Source of the DNA: an uncultured Blautia sp.
Lineage (GTDB): Bacteria > Bacillota > Clostridia > Lachnospirales > Lachnospiraceae
Assembly (NCBI GenBank): GCA_900540785.1
Contig: UQHF01000022.1
Location: forward strand, 1-64,000
Reading direction: 5' to 3'
Length of the DNA stretch: 64,000 nucleotides
The notes beneath the pieces are model-generated. The model was not told the DNA's origin. It saw only the letters and a list, made by a program, of their open reading frames with translations, and searched no databases. The position numbers were made by a program, and so were the translations under genes. Shown piece after piece: positions 49,540 to 59,123 of the stretch. Within the stretch, counting starts at the first letter, position 1, and the number at the start of each line of letters is the position of its first letter.

Positions 49540-50349
49540 ATGATTATCATTGGCGAAAAAATCAACGGTGCGATTCCCTCTATCCGTCAGGCAATCGAAG
49601 AGCACAACGAAGACCTGATCCGCGAGCGGACGCTTGCCCAGGTAAAAGCCGGGGCAGATTTTCTTGACTGTGCGCCCTCTACCGCTACAGAAATCGAATA
49701 TGATACCATGATATGGCTGATCGGTCTTATGCAGGATTGTACGGATGTACCTCTCTGCATCGACTCTCCAAACGCCTCTCTCCTGGCACGGATTCTGGAA
49801 GAGGGACATGTAAAAAAACCGGGCATGGTAAATTCCGTAAATGAAGAAGGAACAAAATGCGAAACTATCTTTCCCCTGATTGCCGGCACACCGTGGGAGG
49901 TCATAGGTCTGGCATGTGATCAAAACGGCATTCCTGCCGATCCCGTAAAAAAAGCAGATATTGCCAAACGTATTATTGATAAAGCAGATAAATACGGGGT
50001 AGCTCTGAATCAGCTTCATATTGATCCCTGTGTCATGGCTCTTGCGACTATGCCGAGTGCTATGGAAGATTTTTGCCGCTGCATCGAAGATATTCACGCT
50101 TACGCCCCGGAGGTTAAAATTACCGGCGCAATTTCCAATATCAGCTTTGAAATGCCCGCACGAAAATATGTCAATATGAACTGCATGGCCTATGCGATCA
50201 AAGCCGGTCTGGACAGCGCCATTATGGATCCCTGTTCTCAGGATATGATGGGAACCATTTATGCCTGCGAAGCACTGTGCGGCAGAGACCAGGGTGGTCG
50301 AAAATACAACCGCGCATATCGTCAGGGTAAATTCGGTCAGAAAAAATAA
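49540..50349 (+). CDS. Methyltetrahydrofolate:corrinoid methyltransferase (pterin-binding, methyltransferase II)
   Basis: 269 residues, DHPS-like pterin-binding barrel. GEKINGAIPS at the N terminus, DCAPS, CIDSPN and MVNSVNEEG are the conserved pterin-site loops of MeTr-type enzymes. It would pass the methyl group from the corrinoid protein to tetrahydrofolate, feeding one-carbon metabolism. AAGGAGG precedes the ATG. Confidence 0.9.
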   Translation: MIIIGEKINGAIPSIRQAIEEHNEDLIRERTLAQVKAGADFLDCAPSTATEIEYDTMIWLIGLMQDCTDVPLCIDSPNASLLARILEEGHVKKPGMVNSVNEEGTKCETIFPLIAGTPWEVIGLACDQNGIPADPVKKADIAKRIIDKADKYGVALNQLHIDPCVMALATMPSAMEDFCRCIEDIHAYAPEVKITGAISNISFEMPARKYVNMNCMAYAIKAGLDSAIMDPCSQDMMGTIYACEALCGRDQGGRKYNRAYRQGKFGQKK

Positions 50350-50366
50350 GAAAGGAGATTTCGTAT

Positions 50367-51005
50367 ATGATTAATTTTGATAAACTGGCTAATGCAATGG
50401 GAGAACTGGATGAAGATATTGTTCAGGAAGAAATCAAAGCCGTCACTACAACAGAAGAAGCCAATCAGGCAATGGAAGCCTGTCAGGTCGGCATGAATAC
50501 AGTCGGCAGGCTTTTCGAAGAAGGAGAATACTTTGTAGGGGATCTGATTTTTGCCGGCGAACTTATGACTGATGCCGTAGAAGTTCTCAAACCGCTCCTT
50601 GCTTCTTCCGAAAGCACCGGAACAAAAGCAAAAATGATTCTCTGCACCGTAAAAGATGACCTGCACGATATTGGCAAAAACATTGTCCGTTCCATGTTGG
50701 AAGCAGGCGGCTTCGATGTAGTGGATCTCGGCATAGATGTTGCTCCCGAAAAGATCATCGAGACAGCCAAAGCAGAAAATATCCACATTGTCGCCCTCTC
50801 CGGCGTTCTGACTCTGGCTCTGGATTCCATGCGCAAGACCATTGCAGCCTTTAAAGAAGCTGGTATGGACGATGTGAAAATCATCATCGGAGGTTGTCCT
50901 GTTACAGAAGATGCCGCAAAATCCATGGGTGCAGACGAATGGGCATACAGTCCGCAAAAAACAGTAAAAGTCTGCTCAGAGTGGGCAGCAGAACTCAGCG
51001 CATAA
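50367..51005 (+). CDS. Corrinoid (B12-binding) methyl-carrier protein
   Basis: 212 residues. A helical cap (about 1-85) is followed by a Rossmann B12 domain with DLHDIGKNIV, in which the His of DxHxxG ligates cobalt. SGVLTLALDSM and IIGGCPVTEDAA complete the cobalamin loops. It shuttles methyl groups between the two methyltransferases encoded upstream. AAAGGAG precedes the ATG. Confidence 0.95.
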   Translation: MINFDKLANAMGELDEDIVQEEIKAVTTTEEANQAMEACQVGMNTVGRLFEEGEYFVGDLIFAGELMTDAVEVLKPLLASSESTGTKAKMILCTVKDDLHDIGKNIVRSMLEAGGFDVVDLGIDVAPEKIIETAKAENIHIVALSGVLTLALDSMRKTIAAFKEAGMDDVKIIIGGCPVTEDAAKSMGADEWAYSPQKTVKVCSEWAAELSA

Positions 51006-51093
51006 AATATGTCGGATTTCCGGGATTGCCGCAAAAAGGATTCTCCATCTGCGGCAGTCCCTTCTTTTTTATATTCAATACGGAGGTGATCGC

Positions 51094-52560
51094 ATGTATA
51101 AGCTGACCATTCTGCCACACCAGATTGTGCGCAATGTTCTTCCCGGTTCTGCTCTTATGTCGACTCTGCGGAACAACCACATATTTCTGGATTCTCCCTG
51201 CGGCGGAAACGGAACCTGTAAAAAATGCAAAGTGATTGTAAACGGAAAAGAAGTACTTGCCTGTCAGACCATTATTGATCGCGACATGACAGTAGAGCTT
51301 CCTGAATACACCGGTCTTCATATCCTTCAGGATGGAACCTGCGGCATCCAACAACTGAATCCGGAAGCCCCCGGCTATCTTCTTGCCTTTGACATCGGAA
51401 CGACTTCCCTTGTCTGCTTTCTCTTAAGCCCCAAAAACGGAGCAGAATTATCAAAAAGCAGTATGCTGAATCCCCAGGCTGCTTTCGGGGCAGATGTTAT
51501 TTCCAGGATCCAGTCTGCGCTGCACGGAAATTTAAAGCAGGAAACAGAAACCATCCGTATAGGAATGTCTTCCCTGATCCAATCGGTATGCCATGATGCA
51601 AAGATCACTCCTGAAGAAATCGGAGTTGTGTCTGTCGTTGGAAACCCGGCCATGCAGCAGATTTTTCTTGGAATCCCCCCTTCCAATCTGACGGAGATTC
51701 CCTTTGCCCCTGTGTTAACGGAAGCAAAAACTCTTCCCTGTCATGATTATTTAAGCGTTTGTCCGAATGCTGTCCTTTTAGTTGTTCCTGATATATCCGG
51801 CTATATAGGTGCAGATACCATAGGCTGCCTGCTCGCTACAGAGCTTTACCGAAAAGAAGAAATTACCCTTCTTGTTGACATTGGCACTAACGGAGAACTT
51901 GTACTTGGAAACAAAGATCGCATGATCGCCTGTTCTACAGCGGCAGGCCCCGCTCTTGAAGGTGCAAATCTTCAGTGTGGTATGCGGGGAACAACAGGTG
52001 CCATTGACCACGTATGGATTGAAAACGGGGAAATTGCATACTCGGTCATAGGAGACGGAGAGCCACAGGGACTCTGCGGTTCCGGCATTATCGATGCCGT
52101 TGCCTCTGGTCTTGAAATGGGATTGCTCAATAAACGGGGACGGATTCTGAATGAATCGCATACTTTTTTTATCACGCCGCATATTTATCTTACCCAGGAT
52201 GACATACGGCAGATTCAGCTTGCCAAAGGCGCTATCTGTGCAGGAATTTCCCTGATGGCAAAGCTGCTTGATCTGAATATAAACGATATTCAGAAAGTAT
52301 TGTTAGCCGGAGCATTTGGAAGCCATTTAAGGCCGGAGAGTGCCTGCCGCATCGGGCTTCTTCCGGAAGAATTGCTTTCCCGGATCACCTCAGTAGGAAA
52401 TGCTGCAGGAAGCGGCTCAAAAATGCTCGCCTGCAATAAACACCTGCTGCCCCTCACACAGCAGCTTACAAAGAACATTACATTTACAGAACTTGCCAGT
52501 CTGGATGAATTTCCAAAAACATTTGCAAAGTCTATGAATTTCCGGGAGGTGCTTCCATGA
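51094..52560 (+). CDS. ATP-dependent reductive activator of corrinoid protein (ASKHA, 2Fe-2S)
   Basis: 488 residues. The N-terminal ferredoxin-like domain has four cysteines in SPCGGNGTCKKCKV and LACQ for a 2Fe-2S cluster. The ASKHA nucleotide domains have FDIGTTSLV, LLVDIGTNGELVLG and VLLAGAFGSHL. It restores inactive Co(II) corrinoid to Co(I). The preceding short intergenic region has a small GC-rich hairpin. GGAGGTGAT precedes the ATG. Confidence 0.93.
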   Translation: MYKLTILPHQIVRNVLPGSALMSTLRNNHIFLDSPCGGNGTCKKCKVIVNGKEVLACQTIIDRDMTVELPEYTGLHILQDGTCGIQQLNPEAPGYLLAFDIGTTSLVCFLLSPKNGAELSKSSMLNPQAAFGADVISRIQSALHGNLKQETETIRIGMSSLIQSVCHDAKITPEEIGVVSVVGNPAMQQIFLGIPPSNLTEIPFAPVLTEAKTLPCHDYLSVCPNAVLLVVPDISGYIGADTIGCLLATELYRKEEITLLVDIGTNGELVLGNKDRMIACSTAAGPALEGANLQCGMRGTTGAIDHVWIENGEIAYSVIGDGEPQGLCGSGIIDAVASGLEMGLLNKRGRILNESHTFFITPHIYLTQDDIRQIQLAKGAICAGISLMAKLLDLNINDIQKVLLAGAFGSHLRPESACRIGLLPEELLSRITSVGNAAGSGSKMLACNKHLLPLTQQLTKNITFTELASLDEFPKTFAKSMNFREVLP

Positions 52561-53081
52561 ATCATTGGATACAACAGGCAAAAATCTCCGGTTTCGATGA
52601 AGCAATTCTATTCGATCCCCGAATCCTGCGATCAAGAGAAGACGTACGCTCCATGTGTGCTTCCGACAGATGCAAAGCGTACGGAAAAAACTGGACATGC
52701 CCGCCTGCCTGCGGCACACTCGAAGAATGTCAGACACAGATGCACAGCTATAAAAGCGGGATTCTTCTTCAGACCATAGGGCATATGCAAAAAACCATCG
52801 ACAGCAGATGCTACCGCGAAACAGAAAAACAGCACATAAAAAATCTGTATTCTTTTGCCGAACAGCTTCGCCATTCTTACCCGGACGCCCTTTGTCTTGG
52901 AGCCGGCGGCTGCCGCATTTGTAAATCGTGCGCCTACCCGGACCCCTGCCGGTTTCCAAAAAAAGCCATGTCCAGTATGGAGGGCTACGGTCTGTTCGTA
53001 ACACAGGTGTGCCGTGATGCCGGACTTCCCTACTATTATGGCGAAAAAACAATTACATATACAGCCTGTGCTCTTTTCTGA
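52557..53081 (+). CDS. DUF2284 Cys-rich metal-binding protein
   Basis: 174 residues with many Cys: SMCASDRCKAYGKNWTCPPAC, then GGCRICKSCAYPDPCRFP. This is the DUF2284 pattern, probably a metal or Fe-S site. Its ATG overlaps the activator stop (ATGA), so it is translationally coupled. Homologs accompany corrinoid methyltransferase operons, and a role in electron delivery or cofactor handling is likely but unproved. Confidence 0.85.
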   Translation: MNHWIQQAKISGFDEAILFDPRILRSREDVRSMCASDRCKAYGKNWTCPPACGTLEECQTQMHSYKSGILLQTIGHMQKTIDSRCYRETEKQHIKNLYSFAEQLRHSYPDALCLGAGGCRICKSCAYPDPCRFPKKAMSSMEGYGLFVTQVCRDAGLPYYYGEKTITYTACALF

Positions 53082-53189
53082 ATCTCACTGCAAAGAAAAT
53101 GAAAATCTTGCATTTTTCTGCAAAACCATTTAAAATGGGAATTATAAAGAACGTACATTCTATTATTTTTACTTACGGAGGAACTGCTG

Positions 53190-53639
53190 ATGGAACCTGT
53201 TCTCTATATTCCCCTGATCTGTATTTTTTTATTTATCCTGCTTTTTATCCTGTACCGCAGGAAAAATTATTATCCCTATGCAGCCAGACATCTTCTGACA
53301 AAAAGAGAATACCGTTTTTATCTTCTCTTAAAAGAAGTGGCAGATGAATATCACTATATCATATGCCCCAAAGTTGGAGTAAAAGATCTTCTGGCTGTAA
53401 CAGATAAAAAGCAGTATATGAAATATTTTCATAAAATCGCCCAGAAACATGTGGATTTTGTTATCTGTGATAAAGATCTGTATGTACTTTTTGCCATCGA
53501 ACTGGACGACAGCACACACGAAACAAGAGACGCCAGAAAACGGGATCATTTAAAAGACAAAGCCTTTGCTGCTGCCGGAATTCCTTTAAAAAGAATTACC
53601 GACATTGACAAAAAGCAGATCCGCAAACTGTTTCGTTAA
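53190..53639 (+). CDS. DUF2726 membrane-anchored protein
   Basis: 149 residues. One N-terminal transmembrane helix (about 4-23) and a DUF2726 domain with VDFVICDKD, then FAIELDDSTHE. The domain is related to restriction-like PD-(D/E)xK folds. GGAGG precedes the ATG. No partner gene, as the terminator follows at once. Function unknown. Confidence 0.8.
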   Translation: MEPVLYIPLICIFLFILLFILYRRKNYYPYAARHLLTKREYRFYLLLKEVADEYHYIICPKVGVKDLLAVTDKKQYMKYFHKIAQKHVDFVICDKDLYVLFAIELDDSTHETRDARKRDHLKDKAFAAAGIPLKRITDIDKKQIRKLFR

Positions 53640-53678
53640 AAAACGCCTGCCGCATAAGACTCAAATTTTCTGTAACAT

Positions 53679-53722
53679 AAAAGAGACACGAAGAATCGAT
53701 TTCGATTCCCATGTCTCTTTTA
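53679..53722. terminator. Bidirectional terminator between the DUF2726 gene and rseP
   Basis: AAAAGAGACA and TGTCTCTTTT arms with further pairing of GAATCGA/TTCGATTC between them. It lies between convergent genes. Confidence 0.8.
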
Positions 53723-53735
53723 TTACTGCTCATTT

Positions 53736-55019
53736 TCAGAATATCTTCAAAATATCATTATACATTACCACGACCATAAGAGCCATCAAAAGCATCAGCC
53801 CTGCAAAGTGGATCGCGCCTTCTATCTGACGGTTTACCGGCTTTTTTCGCACTGCCTCTACAAGAAGGAACACAAGACGGCCTCCATCAAGGGCAGGAAG
53901 AGGAAGAAGGTTCATAACACCAAGGTTTGCAGAAAGAAGAACTGCCATATTCAGCATATTCATCCATACCATTAATGTTCCCTCACTTTTGCTTGCCTCA
54001 TACGTATCGCCGATGGCGTCTACCACCCCTACCGGACCGCTTAAATCTTTTACCCCAAGGCTTCCTGTCACAAGCTCCTTCAGGCTTAATATAGTAGTGC
54101 GGACCATGTATTTCATTTCCATAAAGCCATATTTTATTACATCAAATCCAGTTGCTTTTTCAGCCCATACATTGTATACAAAGCCAAGATTCGGCGTCCT
54201 GTACTCTTTCGGTGTAATTTTTGCCTCATATTCCAGACCGTCTCTGGAGTAAGTAATTATTACCTCCTCGTTTGTAAGCGGATTTTCTTCGATGTATTTT
54301 TCGTATGCCTCTCCATCTGGAATTTCCACTCCGTTTATGGAGGTGATCACATCACCCGGCTGTACTCCTGCATCCTCAAGAGGCATATCCGGTATCAGAG
54401 ACGCCACTTCCATAGATTCTGTATCCTTCCGGTTCAGCCCAAGAAGATACCTTATATCTACATCCGGCATAAAAGAAAGTTCAAGTTCCCTTCCATCCCG
54501 TTCCACAGTCAAATGCACCGGCTCTTCCTGAAGAGGATTCAAATACGAATATACATACATATCTTTTCCCAGATCAATATGATACCCTTGATAGTCTGTG
54601 ATCACATCTCCCTCTCTTAGACCTGCTGCCTCCGCATTGGAGCCTTCTGTCACAGTGAGAACCTTTGCCGGGTCATATCCCACAGCTCCCACAATAATAA
54701 CAGCCAGGATAAAAGCAAGAAGAAAGTTAAAAATCGGTCCTGCTGCAACTACGGAAATCCTGCTCCACACAGACGCAGAATTAAAAGTTCCAGGGCTGTC
54801 ATCCTCCATATCTTCTCCTGCCATAGCACAGGAACCGCCAATGGGAAACAACTTTAAAGAGTATCTTGTGCCGTTTTTTACGGTACTTAAAAGTCTGGGA
54901 CCCATACCCAGGGAAAATTCGATTACTTCTATCTTATTTTTCTTTGCAAGAAGAAAATGTCCAAGCTCATGTATCAGAATCACTGCGCTGAATATTACAA
55001 CTGCTATGATTATTTTCAA
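53736..55019 (-). CDS. rseP: RIP metalloprotease, site-2 protease
   Basis: Cleaves membrane-embedded anti-sigma factors or signal peptides. 427 residues. HELGH zinc motif in the first helix and LPALDGGRL in the last conserved helix, with two PDZ-like regions between (about 130-260). I start at a TTG (55019), which gives KIIIAVVIFSAVILIHELGH as in other RseP proteins and follows AGGTGG, immediately after the dxr stop. Last gene of the uppS operon. Confidence 0.92.
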   Translation of the reverse strand: MKIIIAVVIFSAVILIHELGHFLLAKKNKIEVIEFSLGMGPRLLSTVKNGTRYSLKLFPIGGSCAMAGEDMEDDSPGTFNSASVWSRISVVAAGPIFNFLLAFILAVIIVGAVGYDPAKVLTVTEGSNAEAAGLREGDVITDYQGYHIDLGKDMYVYSYLNPLQEEPVHLTVERDGRELELSFMPDVDIRYLLGLNRKDTESMEVASLIPDMPLEDAGVQPGDVITSINGVEIPDGEAYEKYIEENPLTNEEVIITYSRDGLEYEAKITPKEYRTPNLGFVYNVWAEKATGFDVIKYGFMEMKYMVRTTILSLKELVTGSLGVKDLSGPVGVVDAIGDTYEASKSEGTLMVWMNMLNMAVLLSANLGVMNLLPLPALDGGRLVFLLVEAVRKKPVNRQIEGAIHFAGLMLLMALMVVVMYNDILKIF

Positions 55020-55020
55020 T

Positions 55021-56163
55021 TTACCACCTGCTTTCAATCCATTGATAAGTCTCTTTTTCTGCTGCCAGGATTTCCTCCAGGTCAGGATTTTCCACTATTT
55101 TATGTCTTTCCATAGACTGCCCGATAATCTCATAAATATCCAGAAAACCTATTTTTTTCTGTAAAAACTTATGTACTGCCAGCTCATTTGCAGCATTAAA
55201 TACCGTCGGCATAGTTCCTCCTGCACGGGACGCCTCCATTGCCATAGGAAGTCCACGGAAGGTTTCCATATCCGGCTCCTCAAACGTGATTTCCCGAAGT
55301 TTCCAGAAATCAAGGCGCTCTCCGTCCAAAAATCTTCTCTGCGGATAATAAAGTGCATACTGGATAGGAAGACGCATATCCGGCGTTCCAAGCTGCGCCA
55401 TGACTGCTCCGTCCTGAAACTCCACCATAGAATGAATGATGCTCTGCGGCTGTACCACAACCTGAATATCGGAAAGTTCCATGCCAAACAGCCACTTTGC
55501 TTCCATCACTTCCAGCCCTTTATTCACAAGCGTAGCAGAGTCTACGGTAATCTTCTGTCCCATTACCCAATTCGGATGTTTCAAGGTATCTTCCAACGTA
55601 ACATGACGCAATTCTTCTCTTGTTCTTCCACGGAAGGGACCGCCGGAAGCTGTAATTAAAAGCTTTTTGATCTCCCTTTTGTCTTCCCCGTGTATCGCCT
55701 GGAAAATGGCGCTGTGTTCACTGTCAACAGGAAGGATTTTCACTCCGTATTCTTCTGCCATCGGCATGATCAGATGTCCCGCCGTCACAAGCGTCTCTTT
55801 ATTTGCAAGAGCAATATCTTTTCCTGCACGGATTGCCTCAATGGTAGGGCGGATTCCGATCATTCCCACAATAGCCGTCACAAGGATTTCTGTCTCCGGC
55901 ATTGCGGAAAGCTCAAGAAGACCATCCATACCGGAAACTACCTTTGTATCTGTATCTGAAATCCGGTCTTTCAGTTCTTTTGCAGCATCTTCATCCCACA
56001 CAGCCACAAGCTTCGGGGAAAACTCCCTCACCTGCTCTTCCAGCATTTTGATATTTTTTCCGGCGCTGATTCCAAGAACCTGTATATCTCCGTTTTTACG
56101 AACTACATCAAGCGTCTGTGTCCCAATGGAGCCGGTAGAACCTAAAATTGCAATTTTTTTCAT
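55021..56163 (-). CDS. dxr: 1-deoxy-D-xylulose 5-phosphate reductoisomerase
   Basis: First committed step of the MEP isoprenoid pathway. 380 residues. NADPH loop GSTGSIGTQTLD, metal-binding PVDSEHSAIFQ, and the GGPFRG loop. Two ATGs occur in tandem. The second is better spaced from GGGGG. Confidence 0.97.
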   Translation of the reverse strand: MKKIAILGSTGSIGTQTLDVVRKNGDIQVLGISAGKNIKMLEEQVREFSPKLVAVWDEDAAKELKDRISDTDTKVVSGMDGLLELSAMPETEILVTAIVGMIGIRPTIEAIRAGKDIALANKETLVTAGHLIMPMAEEYGVKILPVDSEHSAIFQAIHGEDKREIKKLLITASGGPFRGRTREELRHVTLEDTLKHPNWVMGQKITVDSATLVNKGLEVMEAKWLFGMELSDIQVVVQPQSIIHSMVEFQDGAVMAQLGTPDMRLPIQYALYYPQRRFLDGERLDFWKLREITFEEPDMETFRGLPMAMEASRAGGTMPTVFNAANELAVHKFLQKKIGFLDIYEIIGQSMERHKIVENPDLEEILAAEKETYQWIESRW

Positions 56164-56178
56164 CATAAGCCCCCTTCA

Positions 56179-56973
56179 TTAAATTCCGAGAACCAGCTTT
56201 GAAAGGAAATAGATGACAGGTGCTGTAAAAATCACACTGTCAAAACGGTCAAGAATCCCTCCATGTCCCGGTATCAGTGTTCCGTAATCTTTGATATTCT
56301 GGTTTCTTTTAATTGCAGAAGCAGCCAGATCTCCCACCATAGAAATCAGCGCTCCCACTGCGCAGATGACTGCGTATTCCATCATAGGTCCTTTTGTTGC
56401 CGCCGCATATGCCACACCTAAAAGAGCAGCCCCTAAAACGCCGCCAACGGCTCCTTCCACAGATTTTTTCGGGCTTAATACAGGAGCCATTTTGTGTTTT
56501 CCTATGAGCATTCCCACACAGTAGGCACAGGTATCACAGCCCCAGGAACAGAGAAAGATCAGCCATACAAGGAATTTTCCATCCGGCAGGTTTCTTGTAA
56601 GATAAATAAAGGACAGCATTACCGCCACATAAATCACACCGAAAAATGCCGCCATGATCTGCTCTGCATGGTATTTTGGATATGTAAACACATACACAAA
56701 CATAATCAAAATCAGCGATCCGATCACTGCCATCATTCCGTATTTCTCAAATCCTAAAATAAGAGTCCCATAGTAAAGAGCTGCTCCGGCATATCCTGTA
56801 ACTGCAAGAATGTTTGCCTTCTCGTCCTGCACCTTCATCGCGCGGAACAGTTCACGCATTCCGATCAGTGACACTGCCAGAAGAGTAAAAAACAGAATGT
56901 ATCCTCCGCTTATAATGGTAAAAAGCGCAATGATGACCAGCATGATCCCGCTTAATAATCTGGTTTTAAACAT
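56179..56973 (-). CDS. cdsA: Phosphatidate cytidylyltransferase
   Basis: Makes CDP-diacylglycerol for phospholipid synthesis. 264 residues, about eight helices. The C-terminal signature SMVGDLAASAIKRNQNIKDY followed by PGHGGILDRFDS is the CDS family pattern. GGAGG precedes the ATG. Confidence 0.96.
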   Translation of the reverse strand: MFKTRLLSGIMLVIIALFTIISGGYILFFTLLAVSLIGMRELFRAMKVQDEKANILAVTGYAGAALYYGTLILGFEKYGMMAVIGSLILIMFVYVFTYPKYHAEQIMAAFFGVIYVAVMLSFIYLTRNLPDGKFLVWLIFLCSWGCDTCAYCVGMLIGKHKMAPVLSPKKSVEGAVGGVLGAALLGVAYAAATKGPMMEYAVICAVGALISMVGDLAASAIKRNQNIKDYGTLIPGHGGILDRFDSVIFTAPVIYFLSKLVLGI

Positions 56974-56975
56974 CT

Positions 56976-57683
56976 CTATTCCTCCTTTACTCCCCCGTAT
57001 CTTCTGTCTCTTGCATTATATTTCTCTATAGCGCGGATTAATTCCTCTCTGTTGAAATCCGGCCAGGCAACGTCTGTAAAATAAAATTCTGTATACGCAA
57101 GCTGCCACAAAAGAAAATTGGAAAGTCGAAGCTCGCCGCTTGTTCGGATCAAAAGGTCAGGATCCGGGATTCCCGCTGTATCGAGATAGCTCTCTACCAT
57201 TTCTTCATCTACATCTTCCGGCTTTATTTTCCCTTCGGCAGCGTCCTGTGCAAGACGGCGCATTCCTCTTGTAATTTCATCGCGGCTTCCGTAATTTAAT
57301 GCGATCTGAAAATGAAGCTCGTCATATTGTTTTGAAAACTCCTCAAGATACGCGATCCGTTCCTGAATATCTTTATCAAAAGCAGTAATGTCTCCGATTA
57401 CCCGGACACGCATCTTATTTCTCTCCGCAATCTTGATACATTTTTTCAGGTAATTTCGAAACAGCCTCATCAGTCCTTCCACTTCTTCTCTGGAACGCTT
57501 CCAGTTTTCTGTGGAAAAAGCATAGACTGTAAGATATTTTACGCCGAGCTGCTTCATATCATCACATATGGTTTCCAGATTGGCACAGCCCTTCACATGA
57601 CCGTAACTCCTCGGCATTCCCTTTTTCTTTGCCCAGCGTCCGTTTCCATCGAGAATGATTGCGATATGATTCGGTACGTTCAT
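56976..57683 (-). CDS. uppS: Isoprenyl transferase (undecaprenyl diphosphate synthase)
   Basis: Builds the lipid carrier for cell-wall synthesis. 235 residues. IILDGNGRWAKK holds the catalytic Asp, followed by YAFSTENWKRS and the C-terminal RTSGELRLSNFLLWQ. I start at the ATG with GGAGG upstream (57683). It overlaps nothing and heads cdsA-dxr-rseP. Confidence 0.97.
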   Translation of the reverse strand: MNVPNHIAIILDGNGRWAKKKGMPRSYGHVKGCANLETICDDMKQLGVKYLTVYAFSTENWKRSREEVEGLMRLFRNYLKKCIKIAERNKMRVRVIGDITAFDKDIQERIAYLEEFSKQYDELHFQIALNYGSRDEITRGMRRLAQDAAEGKIKPEDVDEEMVESYLDTAGIPDPDLLIRTSGELRLSNFLLWQLAYTEFYFTDVAWPDFNREELIRAIEKYNARDRRYGGVKEE

Positions 57684-57730
57684 TTCTCTTCCTCCGTTTC
57701 TGTCTGTATCTGTTTTTAATTCCCGCATAG

Positions 57731-57763
57731 GGAAAGAGAGCTTCCAAAAGAAAGCTCTCTTTC
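57731..57763 (-). terminator. Hairpin between frr and uppS
   Basis: GAAAGAGAGCTT and AAGCTCTCTTTC form a strong stem 13 bases after the frr stop. The U-tract on the minus strand is short, so it may be a partial terminator or processing site within a longer operon. Confidence 0.55.
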
Positions 57764-57775
57764 TTACTCTTGTTT

Positions 57776-58327
57776 TTATACAGTCAGAATTTCTTTTGAT
57801 TTATTCTCTACTGCCGCATCAATATCTTTCACGAATTTATCTGTCAGCTTCTGTACCTTGTCTTCCAGCTCTTTAATCTCATCTTCAGATACATCTTCTT
57901 TTGCCAGTTTTTTGAAAGCATCGTTTGCATCGCGGCGGATGTTGCGGACTGCAACCTTTGCACTTTCGCCTTTTTTCTTAACATCCTTTACAAGCTCTTT
58001 ACGGCGTTCTTCTGTAAGCTCCGGGAAGATAAGGCGGATCACTTTTCCGTCGTTGCTTGGATTTAATCCCAGGTCAGAAACAAGGATTGCCTTTTCGATG
58101 CTTTTGATAAGGCTTGCTTCCCACGGCTGGATCTGGATCATACGTGCCTCCGGAACTGTGATGTTTGCCACCTGCTGAAGCGGTGTCGGAGTTCCATAAT
58201 ATTCTACTGTAAGTTTGTCAAGAATATGCGGATTTGCTCTTCCTGCACGGATCGTAGTAAGTTCTGTCTCAAACCCAACCAGTGTTTTTTTCATTTTGTC
58301 TTCATATTTCTGAATTCTTTCGTCCAT
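57776..58327 (-). CDS. frr: Ribosome recycling factor
   Basis: Splits post-termination ribosomes with EF-G. 183 residues. ERIQKYEDKMKKTLVGFETE, then TIRAGRANPHILDKL and the C-terminal helix bundle (RRDANDAFKKL). Start at the ATG with AGGGAG upstream (58327) rather than a longer frame. Confidence 0.97.
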   Translation of the reverse strand: MDERIQKYEDKMKKTLVGFETELTTIRAGRANPHILDKLTVEYYGTPTPLQQVANITVPEARMIQIQPWEASLIKSIEKAILVSDLGLNPSNDGKVIRLIFPELTEERRKELVKDVKKKGESAKVAVRNIRRDANDAFKKLAKEDVSEDEIKELEDKVQKLTDKFVKDIDAAVENKSKEILTV

Positions 58328-58377
58328 TATTCTGTCTCCCTCTTTCATTCTTTCCTTATTTGAATTTTAGATTTTAT

Positions 58378-59076
58378 TTACTGCACAGTCACCTTTGTGC
58401 CGGAGAATTTTCCGTGAACTGCATTTACAATACTGTTTTCTTCGTCCAGCCCGAATACCAGCATCGGCATTTTCTGTTCCAGACACATGATAGATGCCGT
58501 AAGATCCATAGCAGCCAGTTTCTTTTCTACTACTTCTTCAATGGAAATCTCGTCGTATTTTACTGCGGAAGGATTTACCTTCGGATCGCTGTCATAAATA
58601 CCGTCCACTGCTTTTGCGAGCAGGATCGCTTCTGCCTCAATCTCAACCGCACGGAGAACAGTAGCGGTATCTGTTGAAAAATACGGATGTCCTGTGCCGC
58701 CTGCAAAGAACACGACTTTACCTGCTGCAAAACTTTCTTCTACTGCATCTTTTGAATAAAGTGTCGTAAAACCACCGCATACAAACGGTGTAAAAATCTC
58801 TGTTTTTAATCCGAGATAGCGGCAGATGTCTGACACATAAATGCAGTTCATGATCGTAGCGAGCATTCCAATCTGGTCTGCCTTATTTCTGTTGATCGTC
58901 TCGCTTGTACGGCCTCTCCAGTAGTTTCCGCCGCCGATTACAATTCCCACTTCCATGCCTTCTTCTACAATCGTGCGGATCTGTTTGGAAACGGCAATGA
59001 CTGTCGCCTCATCAAATCCTGTTTTCTTTTCTCCGGCAAGTGCCTCACCGCTTAACTTTAATAATACTCGTTTCAT
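58378..59076 (-). CDS. pyrH: UMP kinase
   Basis: Phosphorylates UMP to UDP. 232 residues, amino acid kinase fold. LKLSGEALAG at the N terminus, GIVIGGGNYWRG for phosphate binding, GGTGHPYFSTDTA for the uridine site. It lies 50 bases upstream of frr, the usual pairing. Confidence 0.97.
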   Translation of the reverse strand: MKRVLLKLSGEALAGEKKTGFDEATVIAVSKQIRTIVEEGMEVGIVIGGGNYWRGRTSETINRNKADQIGMLATIMNCIYVSDICRYLGLKTEIFTPFVCGGFTTLYSKDAVEESFAAGKVVFFAGGTGHPYFSTDTATVLRAVEIEAEAILLAKAVDGIYDSDPKVNPSAVKYDEISIEEVVEKKLAAMDLTASIMCLEQKMPMLVFGLDEENSIVNAVHGKFSGTKVTVQ

Positions 59077-59123
59077 CTTTTTTACCTCTGTTTCTTTTTC
59101 GTGCTTTATAAGCTACCTCTATT

